Assembly: GCF_025755255.1 (NCBI RefSeq)
Contig: NZ_JALIEB010000002.1
Span: forward strand, 349,282-413,281
Direction of reading: 5' to 3'
DNA: 64,000 bases
Source: Roseobacter sinensis
GTDB taxonomy: Bacteria; Pseudomonadota; Alphaproteobacteria; Rhodobacterales; Rhodobacteraceae
In this document: positions 52,869 to 61,512 of the stretch, piece after piece
How positions within the stretch are numbered: position 1 is the first letter of the stretch
Layout of the letters: every line of letters starts with the position of its first letter
Position numbers and translations under genes: made by a program
Notes under the pieces: model-generated
The model's database searches: none
The model's input: only the letters and a program-made list of their open reading frames with translations
Told to the model about the DNA's origin: nothing

Positions 52869-53393
52869 TTACCCCTTTCCGGTCAGCCGCTTCAGCCAGT
52901 TGCGCTTCTCCTCTGCGGGCGCGTCATCGGCGGGCGCCTCGCCCGCCTCGGCCGGGCCTTCCAAGACCGCCTGGAGGTTGGAGAAGAACTGATCCGCCAT
53001 CTTCTTGGCGAAGCCGTCGATGATCCGGCTGCCGAGCTGTGCCAGCTTGCCACCGACCTTGGCCTCGACGTCATAGCTGAGCTCCGTACCGCCGTCCTTC
53101 GCGGTCATGCGCACCTCGGCACCGCCCTTGGCAAAACCTGCGGCACCGCCCTTTCCTTCGCCCGAAATGGTCAGCGATTCATTTTCCACCATGTCCGACA
53201 AGGTGACCGCGCCCTTGAAGGTCGCCTTCACCGGGCCGACCTTCTGCACCACCGTCGCTTCGAACCCCTCTTCGGGCGAGCCCGTCACCTGCTGCGCACC
53301 CGGCACGCAGGCTTCGAGCACCTCCGGGCTGAGCAGCGCGGCATAGACCTGCGCGGGGCTGGCGGCAATCTGGCGGGTATCTGACATCTGCAT
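52869..53393 (-). CDS. Second CoxG-like SRPBCC protein
   Basis: 174 aa, a close paralog of the coxG product at 15751: shared VVQKVGPVKATFKG, GEGKGGAAGFAKGGA and EAKVGGKLAQLGSRIIDGFA, plus the same acidic linker and a basic/Trp tail (EEKRNWLKRLTGKG). It has no cox genes beside it, so it may serve another molybdenum hydroxylase elsewhere or be a lone duplicate. Confidence 0.85.
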   Translation of the reverse strand: MQMSDTRQIAASPAQVYAALLSPEVLEACVPGAQQVTGSPEEGFEATVVQKVGPVKATFKGAVTLSDMVENESLTISGEGKGGAAGFAKGGAEVRMTAKDGGTELSYDVEAKVGGKLAQLGSRIIDGFAKKMADQFFSNLQAVLEGPAEAGEAPADDAPAEEKRNWLKRLTGKG

Positions 53394-53516
53394 GGGGCGG
53401 CTCCTCCGGTCTGTCCTTCGCCCGTCTTAACGCGCCGACCGCCCATGCGCCAATCCGATTTCACCGATGTCGCTTCCGGGCTCGACAGCGCGCCTTGGGC
53501 TGATACCACCAGAGCC

Positions 53517-54494
53517 ATGACCACCCTCCCCCAGAATCGCGCCAGCCTCGGCATTGCCTTCGTCATAGCAGGCATGGTCGCGATCTCGATCAACGACATG
53601 CTGATCAAGCAGCTCTCGGGCGGCTACCCGCTGCATCAGATCGTGTTTTTGCGCTCCGGCATCGGGATCATGTTCTCGCTGATGATGGTGCAGGTCGAGG
53701 GCGGCTGGCGGATCCTCAAGACCCGGCGGCCTGTGCTGCACCTCATTCGGGGGCTGCTGATCGTGGTGGCGAACATGAGCTATTTCGTGGCCCTGGCCGC
53801 CATCCCGCTGGCCGACGCCACAGCACTCTTCTTCGCAGCGCCGCTTTTCATCACGGTGCTCAGCATCCCGTTCCTGGGCGAGAAGGTGGGCGTCGTCCGG
53901 ATGAGTGCCGTTGTGGTGGGCTTTGCCGGCGTGGTGATCATGCAGCGCCCCTGGGCCGATACCGAAAGCCTCGATGCCTCGCGCATCGTGCTGCTGTTGC
54001 CGGTGCTCTCGGCGCTGACCTATGCCCTCAACCAGCTGATGACCCGAAAGCTCGGGGTCGAGAGCAAGGCCTCGGCCCTCGCTGTCTATATCCAGGCGGT
54101 CTTCATCGTGGTCTCTGTGGGGTTCTACCTCGTGGCCGGCGACGGGCGCTTTGCCGAAGGGGTCGAAAACCCTTCGATTCAGTTCCTGTTCCGGCCCTGG
54201 GTCTGGCCGGCGCAGGGCGATTGGTGGGTGATGCTGGCACTCGGCTTCAACGTCGCCGTGATCGGCTACTGCCTCAGCCAGGCCTACCGCATGGCCGATG
54301 CCGCCACGGTGGCGCCCTTTGAATACGTGGGCCTGCCGCTCGCCGTCTTCTGGGGCTGGCTGATCTTCGCGGAATTGCCCGCCTGGGAGGTCTGGGCCGG
54401 AATCGCGCTGATCCTCGGCTCGGGCCTCTTCGTCTTCCTGCGGGAACGTCAGAAAGCGCGCATCGTCGCCCGCACCGCCGTGATGCGCCGATGA
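53517..54494 (+). CDS. DMT-superfamily (EamA) transporter
   Basis: 325 aa with ten helices in two EamA repeats (NDMLIKQLSGGYPLHQIVFL, PLADATALFFAAPLFITVLS; AYRMADAATVAPFEYVGLPL). An exporter or importer of small metabolites. ATG 53517 begins the conserved part; the upstream extension to 53445 is not conserved-looking. Confidence 0.85.
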   Translation: MTTLPQNRASLGIAFVIAGMVAISINDMLIKQLSGGYPLHQIVFLRSGIGIMFSLMMVQVEGGWRILKTRRPVLHLIRGLLIVVANMSYFVALAAIPLADATALFFAAPLFITVLSIPFLGEKVGVVRMSAVVVGFAGVVIMQRPWADTESLDASRIVLLLPVLSALTYALNQLMTRKLGVESKASALAVYIQAVFIVVSVGFYLVAGDGRFAEGVENPSIQFLFRPWVWPAQGDWWVMLALGFNVAVIGYCLSQAYRMADAATVAPFEYVGLPLAVFWGWLIFAELPAWEVWAGIALILGSGLFVFLRERQKARIVARTAVMRR

Positions 54495-54600
54495 AACGGC
54501 CCGATGGTCCGGTTCGAACCACATCTTGCTTTTGCCGCACATTGCCGCGACAGTCCGCCGAGCCTTGCGGCCCGCGGCCAAAGTTCACTGAGGTGCACCC

Positions 54601-55218
54601 GTGATTGACTGGTTGATCTTCATCCCCGCCTGTTTTGCGCTGAACCTCGCGTTCGGACCAAACAACCTTCTGTCGATGACACACGGAGCGAAGAAGGGCG
54701 TTGTTTTTGCCGGACAGGCCGCCGTCGGCAGGCTCATCGTTTTTGTGCCCATGATCGTGCTCAGCGCCTTGGGCCTGGGTCTGGTGCTGACGGCATCGGC
54801 GACGGTCTTCAATGTCGTGAAAGTCGTTGGAGCGATCTATCTCATCTGGTTGGGCATCTCACTCTGGCGAAGCGCCAAGGCCTTGGACCCACGGGCTATT
54901 GATGGGCGCGTCACCACGCTCCGGCGTGCTTTTGCAGCGGAAGCGCTTGTGGCGATGAGCAACCCCAAAGCCATTTTGATTTTCGCTGCCTTCTTCCCCC
55001 AGTTCGTCGCGGTCGAAGCCTATTGGCAGAGCTACGCGCTGCTGGGGGCTGCGTTTCTTGCAATGGAAGCCGTCGCGATTCTCGCCTACGCCGGTCTTGG
55101 ACGGGTCGCATCCACATTCGCGTCCGGCCGACTTCCCATGCTTCAGCGCATATCGGGGGGTATGATGTGCCTGTTTGGCGCATTGCTTCTCGTCAGTCCG
55201 ACGCCAACACGTTCATAG
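54601..55218 (+). CDS. LysE/RhtB-family exporter
   Basis: 205 aa, about six helices. The LysE-family text NLAFGPNNLLSMTHGAKKGV and LVAMSNPKAILIFAAFFPQF is clear. Starts with GTG at 54601 behind GAGGTG. Codon choice looks somewhat less GC-biased than its neighbours, which could hint at transfer. Probably exports an amino acid. Confidence 0.85.
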   Translation: MIDWLIFIPACFALNLAFGPNNLLSMTHGAKKGVVFAGQAAVGRLIVFVPMIVLSALGLGLVLTASATVFNVVKVVGAIYLIWLGISLWRSAKALDPRAIDGRVTTLRRAFAAEALVAMSNPKAILIFAAFFPQFVAVEAYWQSYALLGAAFLAMEAVAILAYAGLGRVASTFASGRLPMLQRISGGMMCLFGALLLVSPTPTRS

Positions 55219-55458
55219 CGGCCGTTCCGCAAGCTCGTCCAAGCGGCAGCTGCGTCGCACAAATCGCGCCTCACTGGCAGGGTCGCCGGAAACAGCCTGC
55301 ACGCGCGCCACAAGACGCCCGAGGAACGCGCATGCGCGCCGGCGAATTTTCGGTGGCCCGTGGTGCCGACGTCGTCCCAACGGGATCATCATTTCCAACG
55401 ACTGCGTTCTTCGATCGCCCCGCGCGCTTGTCGGTGCACCGCAGACCCACGCCTGTGC

Positions 55459-56433
55459 TCAACCGTCGAACGCGCTGATCTTGACGACCACCTTGCCCGT
55501 CGCCTTGCGGGTCCGCAGCAGGTCGAGAGCGTCGTTCGCCTCCTCCAGCGGCAGCACGTGGCTTACATGCGGCTTGATCTTGCCCTGCACGTACCAAGCC
55601 GTCAGCACCTTGAAGCTGTCTGTCAGCACCTTGGGGTTCACCCGCGTGTAGCCACCCCAGTAGAAGCCGATCACCGTGAGGTTCTTCACCAGCAGGTGAT
55701 TGGCGGGGATCTGCGGCACCTCGCCGCTGGCAAAGCCCAGAGGGATCAGCCGCGCCTCCGGATTGCAGGCGCGTAGGGCTGCCTTGAACTGGTCACCGCC
55801 GATAGGGTCGTAAACCACATCCGCCCCACCCAACTCCTTGACAAGGCTGCGGATATCATCTGTCTCGGAATCGATCAGGTGATCGGCGCCCATCGATTTG
55901 GCAACCTTGAGCTTCTCTGCGCCGCGTGCCACTGCGATGACCTCTGCGCCCATCTGCTTGCCCAGCTCCACGGCGGTGAGCCCGACACCGCCCGAGGCCC
56001 CCAGCACCAACAGCCGCTCGCCCGGTTGCAAATGCGCCTTGTAGTCCAGCGCCACGTGGCTGGTGCCATAGGTGATCAGGAAAGCCGCAGCGTCCTCGGC
56101 GGTCATCGCGTCGGGGATCGGCACACAGACATTCGCCGGGATAGCGGCATAGTCTGCAAGCGCCCCAAAACCGCAATAGGCAGCGATCCGCTGGCCTTCG
56201 GAAAACCCGGTCACGCCTTCGCCCAGCGCCGTGATCGTACCGCAAAGCTCCATCCCGAGGGTTGCGGGAAGCTGAGGCTTTTCCTGATAGGTTCCCTTGA
56301 TCACAAGCAAATCCCCGAAGTTCAGCCCACAGGTATGCACCTTCACCTGCACCTCGCCCGGTCCGGGTTCGGGCGCCGGGATATCCTGCAAACGCAGCGG
56401 TTTTCCCAGTTCGGTGACTTGCATTGCGCGCAT
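55459..56433 (-). CDS. Zinc-independent quinone oxidoreductase (MDR family)
   Basis: 324 aa. The QOR-type medium-chain reductase is recognised from CGLNFGDLLVIKGTYQEKPQ, LGMELCGTITALGEGVTGFS and the NADPH site LLVLGASGGVGLTAVELGKQ. The structural zinc cysteines of alcohol dehydrogenases are absent. ATG 56433 has AGAGGG upstream. The frame stays open upstream into the phnM remnant, so automated calling may fuse the two. Confidence 0.88.
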   Translation of the reverse strand: MRAMQVTELGKPLRLQDIPAPEPGPGEVQVKVHTCGLNFGDLLVIKGTYQEKPQLPATLGMELCGTITALGEGVTGFSEGQRIAAYCGFGALADYAAIPANVCVPIPDAMTAEDAAAFLITYGTSHVALDYKAHLQPGERLLVLGASGGVGLTAVELGKQMGAEVIAVARGAEKLKVAKSMGADHLIDSETDDIRSLVKELGGADVVYDPIGGDQFKAALRACNPEARLIPLGFASGEVPQIPANHLLVKNLTVIGFYWGGYTRVNPKVLTDSFKVLTAWYVQGKIKPHVSHVLPLEEANDALDLLRTRKATGKVVVKISAFDG

Positions 56434-56574
56434 GATCTGCCCTCTCGTCTGATTGCGCGGATCAGGCCAGAGCGCGCCCGGATGTGCAAGCGGAATGCGC
56501 GGGTCGGCGGCCTTGCCCGGCGCGTCGGCCAGGCGACTCAGAGGTCCGGTCTGGCGCCGTCGTGCTGCGCCCTG

Positions 56575-56910
56575 GCTGACCCTTGCCCCGGTCGACCACA
56601 CCCAGCGCACGACCGGTGCCTCGCCGAGCACGCGAAACCGGATCAGATCGGCGCGCAGGTGCGGATGGTGGCTGATCCCGAGCGCACAGCGCTTGCGCAT
56701 CGCCTCGATCTCATCGGCCAGTCTGCGCGCATACCGCGGGAAGCGGCTGGGTGACTTGTCTACGATGGAGCCGACGCGGATGGCATCGGCAGCAGTCGTT
56801 CGGCCCGCACCCACGGCGGCGATCAGGCCGTCTTCGATCGTCTCGCTGCGACCGATCACCTCGCCCGGCAGGACAATTTTGGCATTGGCGAAGATGGTCC
56901 GGGATGTCAT
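56575..56910 (-). pseudogene. phnM: Remnant of phnM with two internal deletions
   Basis: The reading starts like PhnM (MTSRTIFANAKIVLPGEVIG, IEDGLIAAV). It jumps at residue ~37 to a later segment (DAIRVGSIVDKSPSRFPRYA, ISHHPHLRAD), and at ~86 to the typical C-terminus (LIRFRVLGEAPVVRWVWSTG). About 110 codons remain of a normal ~380, all in one frame. The amidohydrolase metal-binding core is missing, so it cannot be active. PhnM acts in the C-P lyase pathway on the ribosyl triphosphate phosphonate. Confidence 0.75.
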
Positions 56911-56963
56911 GGGCGTGTTAACCTGGGTTGAGAAAACGGTGACGAACGGGAAGGGGTTGCGGC

Positions 56964-57629
56964 ATGGGCCATACGAGATACGGGGTCTATTTCACACCCC
57001 GCCCCGGAGCCTTCGCCGAAGCCGGAGCGACCTGGCTCGGCTGGGACATCGCAGCCGGTATCGCCGCGGGCCACCCGGACGACAGTGTCACCCGGCGGCC
57101 ACGCAAGTATGGCTTTCACGGCACGATCAAGCCGCCGTTTCGCTTGGCGGACGGCCGCAGCCGGGCCGATCTGATGGACGCGATGGAGAGGCTCAGCACC
57201 CGGCTTGCGCCTGTGGCTCTGGACGGTCTGACCCTGTCGCAGATCGGCTCGTTCATCGCGCTGACCCCCACAGGTGATGTGCGCGATCTGGCGCAGCTTG
57301 CAGCCACGGTGGTCAAGGAGCTCGACTGCTTTCGCGCGCCGCCAACAGACGCCGAGCTTGCCCGGCGGCGCCAGTCGAGGCTGACGCCGGTGCAGGAGGA
57401 GAACCTCGCACGCTGGGGCTATCCCTATGTCATGGAGGCGTTCAGGTTCCACATGACACTCACGGGTCCGATGCCGCGCGAGATGGTCGGCAAGGTGCTG
57501 GCCGACGCGAATGCCCATTTCGACGACGTGCCCCCGAGACCTTTTGTCGTCGACAGCCTGACGCTGGTGGGTGAACGCGACGGAGAGATGTTCGAAGAGC
57601 TGCATCGCTACAGCCTCTCCGGGAAGTAA
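56964..57629 (+). CDS. DUF1045 phosphonate-metabolism-associated protein
   Basis: 221 aa, apparently intact. RYGVYFTPRPGAFAEAGATW, PRKYGFHGTIKPPFRLADG and the second H-x-T-like motif FRFHMTLTGPMP identify the 2H-phosphoesterase-like family encoded in phn operons. The two HxT motifs suggest a cyclic phosphodiesterase function. It is divergent from the phnM remnant and overlaps the end of the phnN remnant by 22 bases, the ordinary phn arrangement. Confidence 0.82.
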   Translation: MGHTRYGVYFTPRPGAFAEAGATWLGWDIAAGIAAGHPDDSVTRRPRKYGFHGTIKPPFRLADGRSRADLMDAMERLSTRLAPVALDGLTLSQIGSFIALTPTGDVRDLAQLAATVVKELDCFRAPPTDAELARRRQSRLTPVQEENLARWGYPYVMEAFRFHMTLTGPMPREMVGKVLADANAHFDDVPPRPFVVDSLTLVGERDGEMFEELHRYSLSGK

Positions 57630-58049
57630 AGTGCCTCGATCTCAGCGACAGTATCTTCGAGGGGGCGATCACTCGGCACATAGGTCACCTGGAGGCTCTC
57701 AGGCAGTTCCGCGGCCTCCCGCGCCAGCCGCTTTGTGATGCCCGCCACCGTTTCGCGCGCCCGCGCGGCAAGCCGGCCGGCCAGCACCCTGGGGCGCTGC
57801 CGCCTGCGTCTTCTGCAACACCCCGCGCGATAGGTTCGCAAGCGCATCCTGCCTACCCTTCCGGACGCCGAGACCGCTGCGCGGAATGCCATAGTGCAGA
57901 TCATGCGCGCGCCAGGCGAGCAGAAACCCACCCGCCGGGCGCTGCCCTTCGAACTCCGCCAGATCGATGCCGCAGAACGCCTCACCGCCCGCCACACCGG
58001 GCCGCGTGATTACACGTCTGACACGGTGCAGATCGGGCCGCGCCCGGCA
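57608..58049 (-). pseudogene. phnN: Remnant of phnN (ribose 1,5-bisphosphokinase)
   Basis: One frame (about 57810-58049) reads the PhnN middle: ARPDLHRVRRVITRPGVAGG, FLLAWRAHDLHYGIPRSGLG, LANLSRGVLQKTQA. The C-terminus (RLAARARETVAGITKRLARE, DRPLEDTVAEIEALYF) continues in another frame down to TAG at 57608. A small deletion with frameshift near 57800 joins them, and the N-terminal P-loop is absent. It abuts the phnF remnant head to head at ~58050. Confidence 0.75.
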
Positions 58050-58052
58050 CAG

Positions 58053-58600
58053 CGCTTTGGTGTGCACCGCCACACCCTGCGCCACACGGTGTCGCACATG
58101 GCGAGCCAGGGTCTCGTGGTCTCTCGGCGTGGCGCAGCCGCCTTCGTGACCGGCGCGCCCGCCGACTATCCCATCGGCAAGCGCCTGCGGTTTCACCAGA
58201 ACATCACAGAGGCAGGCCGCTTGCTCACCAAGGAGATTTTGAGCACCAGGCCCCAGCGCACAACGATAAGGCGGCCGAGGCACAGGCGGTGCCATCACAG
58301 CGTATTGTCCCGCGGCACGGCTCGCGGAGTTGCCGGAGCAGCTGCTAGACCGGTCTTCCTTAGCCGCGGCGCTGCTGGCCTGTGGTGTCGCGGATTACGC
58401 CCGGGTCTGGAGGCGGCTGACTGCCCAACGCGCCTCAACGACGCAAGCGGGGCTGCTGCGCATCGCAGAAAGTGGGCCGATCCTGCGCTCGGTCGACGTG
58501 AATGCCGATCTGGAGGGGATACCGGTGGAGTAGCGGCCGACATGGTTTGCCGGTGACCGGGTGACGCTCATGCTGGATGCGCCAGGCGAACTATCCCAAA
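58053..58600 (+). pseudogene. phnF: Remnant of phnF (GntR-type phosphonate regulator)
   Basis: The plus strand begins within the HTH (RFGVHRHTLRHTVSHMASQG, GAPADYPIGKRLRFHQNI), loses frame around 58230-58330, and resumes the UTRA ligand domain in another frame (ALLACGVADYARVWRRLTAQ, SGPILRSVDVNADLEGIPVE). An in-frame TAG (58531-58533) then interrupts it where Tyr is expected, after which WFAGDRVTLMLDAP continues. The N-terminal HTH start is missing. Three independent lesions make function impossible. Confidence 0.75.
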
Positions 58601-58925
58601 GCTGTTGCCTCTCTCTCTGCCGTGGATCGCAGAAACGATCCCCTCAGCAGCACGTTTCCAACACCACATGCCCTGTCGAGCCCAATGGCGTGATGGGTGT
58701 TGGACGGGGAGACACCGCTCTTCCGCATCTATCTGGTCAGTCTGCGTGTGCGAGGCGTCGATGCCGCGATGCTACGCGTTCGAAATTGGTCGCACGAAAC
58801 CGACACGATCAGATGCTGCCATAACCGCCCCAAGACGCTGAAAACCAAAGAAAATTCAGACTGCGCAGGCAACCTCAATCGCGTCGGACAAAGTGCACCC
58901 CGCGCCATGGGTCACGCCTTGGCAA
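58601..58925. other. Gene-free stretch after the phnF remnant
   Basis: About 325 bases with only low-quality frames. It may be further eroded phn DNA, but I recognise no phnG or other phn text in it. No hairpin terminator or RNA gene was seen. Confidence 0.4.
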
Positions 58926-59132
58926 TCAAAGAAAACCCAGACGGCTCAGCGCGCGTTCGGCGTCTTGGCGCTCACGTTCGGTGCCGGACAGCATATCGCG
59001 ATTGAGGTCCGCCATCAGCTTGCTCAGCGATCGGTCCTTCACGCGGTCCCAGACGAAGGCGGCGACATCCTTTTCATCGAGACCGAGGACACTGTGTGCC
59101 ACCTTCGTTTCAGTAATGGTCTCGTATTTCAT
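58926..59132 (-). CDS. Small conserved acidic/basic protein
   Basis: 68 aa, soluble and helical (MKYETITETKVAHSVLGLDE, VWDRVKDRSLSKLMADLNRD). The mixed-charge, evenly biased composition and a GGGGGG ribosome binding site support it as real. I do not know a function. Confidence 0.6.
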   Translation of the reverse strand: MKYETITETKVAHSVLGLDEKDVAAFVWDRVKDRSLSKLMADLNRDMLSGTERERQDAERALSRLGFL

Positions 59133-59262
59133 ACCGCCCCCCGGCCCGCCTGATTCTCTGCCATCAGGTTACCGGGCCGGTCGGGCCCCTGTCATGCAGA
59201 GTCTGACGGCGCCACCCTCAAATGAGGTGCTGCGCCGCGCAATGCATTGGGATTGGGCGAGA

Positions 59263-61425
59263 TTATTTTTCAACCGGCCCGATGCTGAAGAACATGGTTT
59301 CGCCGGAGTGATCATCGACGCCGTCATTGTCGGTGGAGACCCAGCCCGTGCCATCAGGGGTGATCGCCAGTCCCTCGACCTTGTCCAGCACGTAACCGCC
59401 CGTCGATGTCAGGTCCGGGATCAGGTCTCGTACAAGCGTCTTGGTGACCACCGGCAGCTCTGATCCGAGAGCGGCGGGGGTCATCTCGGAGAGCGGCACC
59501 GCGTAGATCTTCTTCGTCACCGCCTCGAGCCCATGCTGGTTGTCACGCTCCACGATATAGATGTTGTCTCCGTAGACCGTCATGTCGCTGAGACCAACCC
59601 AGCCCTTGTCTGCCGCCGCTTTGGGATAAAGCACGGCGCCCCACGCCTCCGTCTCGAGATTGTAGGCCACGAGCTTCACGTGGTCTTTCGGGTCGTCCTT
59701 CCACTCGCGCTGCACGGGCATCCAAAGGGTATCGCCAACCTTGGTGATGCCTTCGAACCCAAAGCGGCTCTCGACGGCCATCAACTCGGGCGGAAGGCCG
59801 ATCTCATCCTCGATCTGACCGTCTGCGCCCACATGGTAGAGCGCATGCGGGATCACCCGGTCGGTCCGGCCTTCGGAGGCCACCCAGAAGCCGCCCTCGC
59901 CGTCGAGTGTGATGCCTTCCATGTCGAGCTTCTGTGCGGGCATGCCATTGCGGGTCACGTCAATCGCCTCGACAATCCGGGCCGGTGTTTCGGTGGGGTC
60001 GATCTTGAAGATGCGCGGCTGGTAGCCATAGAAACTGTCGGACACCGCGTAGATCACACCCTCGGCATCCGCGACCATGCCCGAAAGTGCGCCCCAACCG
60101 GTGAGCGTATCCATGCCCTCGGAGGTCAGATGCGGATAGGCGGCGGGCGCTTCGGCATATTGATAGAGCATCACATGCGCACGGGCCGCCCCATCCTCCA
60201 GCCCGTCGAACTCGTTCGCCGTGGCCAGCAGCCCGCGCTCGGGGATCGCCACTGCGCCTTCCGGGGAGATGCCCGACGGCAGGAGCTGTTTCAGAACCGG
60301 CGCTGCGGGATCACTTACATCATAAACGGCAACCACGGACGCACGCTCGGCCATGACGAACACGTAAGGCGTGTCGCCGAAGACGCCGAACTCCATGCCC
60401 TCGGGCTCAACCCCCTTTGCGTCCGAGCGTTTGTCCGGATAGTGGCCAATCTGAACAATCGCATGTTCGAGCGTGGCGCCGCTCTCCCAGACCAGCGTGC
60501 CGTCCTTGTGGAAGATGGTCATGCCCCGGGCACCGCCATCCATGTCGCCTTCGTTGGCGATGGCGAAGTGATTATCATCGATCCACTGCACCCCGTCGGG
60601 CTCACGGACACGCCGCGGCTGGCTCTGATCGAAGATCAGGGCCGCGCGCTCGTCCGTCGTGTCGATGTCCTCCAGATCAACAGCGCCCGCCGAGAAATGC
60701 GACACAAGGCTGCCGTCTTTCGCCACCACGGCGATGTGGTTGTTCTCCTGCAGGGTCACCACAACCTCGCCGCGCCCGTTGATATCGACGAATTCGGGCT
60801 CAGGGTCGTCACCCGCAACCTCGGCGAGCCCGGTGAGCGTCGCCCGGCGCAGGGTGCCGCAGTCAAGCGTGCCCTCAGCCACGTCGATCATCACCAGATC
60901 GCCCGCCGGCATCTGCGGCACGCGACCTTCACCGAGGTCTTCGTCACGCTCATTCTCGATGGCAATGGCGATGAAGGAGCCGTCCGTGGCCCGCGCGGTG
61001 CTGTCCGGCTGACCACCCAAGTCGCAGGTCGCGGTGATGCTCATGTCATCGAGGTTCACCGCCTTCACGAAACCGGAAGGCGCGGTGTAGCTCTCGGAGG
61101 TGTTCACGCCCACAAAGGCGGTATTGCCGATGATCGAGACAGCAGTAGGCTCACCATCGACGGCCAAGGTGCCCTTGGGGGCCGGCACCGCCGGGTTGGT
61201 GATGTCGATCACACCGATCACACCGGCGGGGCTGTCGGTATAGACCAGGGTCATGCCGTCCCCCGTCACGTCGATGATTTCCGCCGAGGTCTCGTCAGGT
61301 GCCGTGCCATCGAAATTCGACGTCACCGGGAAGGACGCGATGCGGTTGAAATTCATCTCTGCAAAGGCAGGCGTCATCGCAGCAGTCGCCAAAAGCGTGC
61401 TGGTCAGCAGCAAGTGTCTCGTCAT
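59263..61425 (-). CDS. Secreted phytase/esterase-like beta-propeller protein
   Basis: 720 aa with a signal peptide (HLLLTSTLLATAAMTPAFA). Residues ~30-400 form a YVTN/choice-of-anchor-like propeller (GVIGVIDITNPAVPAPKGTL, NGRGEVVVTLQENNHIAVVA, DGVQWIDDNHFAIANEGDMD). Residues ~420-715 match the 'esterase-like activity of phytase' domain (LDMEGITLDGEGGFWVASEG, FGFEGITKVGDTLWMPVQRE, YVLDKVEGLAITPDGTGWVS). It is probably a periplasmic or extracellular Ca-dependent phosphoesterase, but the activity is not proven by sequence. Confidence 0.82.
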   Translation of the reverse strand: MTRHLLLTSTLLATAAMTPAFAEMNFNRIASFPVTSNFDGTAPDETSAEIIDVTGDGMTLVYTDSPAGVIGVIDITNPAVPAPKGTLAVDGEPTAVSIIGNTAFVGVNTSESYTAPSGFVKAVNLDDMSITATCDLGGQPDSTARATDGSFIAIAIENERDEDLGEGRVPQMPAGDLVMIDVAEGTLDCGTLRRATLTGLAEVAGDDPEPEFVDINGRGEVVVTLQENNHIAVVAKDGSLVSHFSAGAVDLEDIDTTDERAALIFDQSQPRRVREPDGVQWIDDNHFAIANEGDMDGGARGMTIFHKDGTLVWESGATLEHAIVQIGHYPDKRSDAKGVEPEGMEFGVFGDTPYVFVMAERASVVAVYDVSDPAAPVLKQLLPSGISPEGAVAIPERGLLATANEFDGLEDGAARAHVMLYQYAEAPAAYPHLTSEGMDTLTGWGALSGMVADAEGVIYAVSDSFYGYQPRIFKIDPTETPARIVEAIDVTRNGMPAQKLDMEGITLDGEGGFWVASEGRTDRVIPHALYHVGADGQIEDEIGLPPELMAVESRFGFEGITKVGDTLWMPVQREWKDDPKDHVKLVAYNLETEAWGAVLYPKAAADKGWVGLSDMTVYGDNIYIVERDNQHGLEAVTKKIYAVPLSEMTPAALGSELPVVTKTLVRDLIPDLTSTGGYVLDKVEGLAITPDGTGWVSTDNDGVDDHSGETMFFSIGPVEK

Positions 61426-61512
61426 TGAAAAGCTCCGTGGTCTTGAGGTGCGCGCAAAGGCGCAGACTCAAGACACAGAGACATGACGAATTTGTATCAG
61501 TTTTGTGAACTC

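Noticed and set aside
54505-54530. GGTTCGAACC resembling a tRNA T-loop
   Set aside because: No acceptor, D or anticodon arm can be folded around it on either strand.
55219-55458. Frames between the LysE and quinone oxidoreductase genes
   Set aside because: Low-quality translations without start signals; treated as an intergenic region with nothing recognisable.
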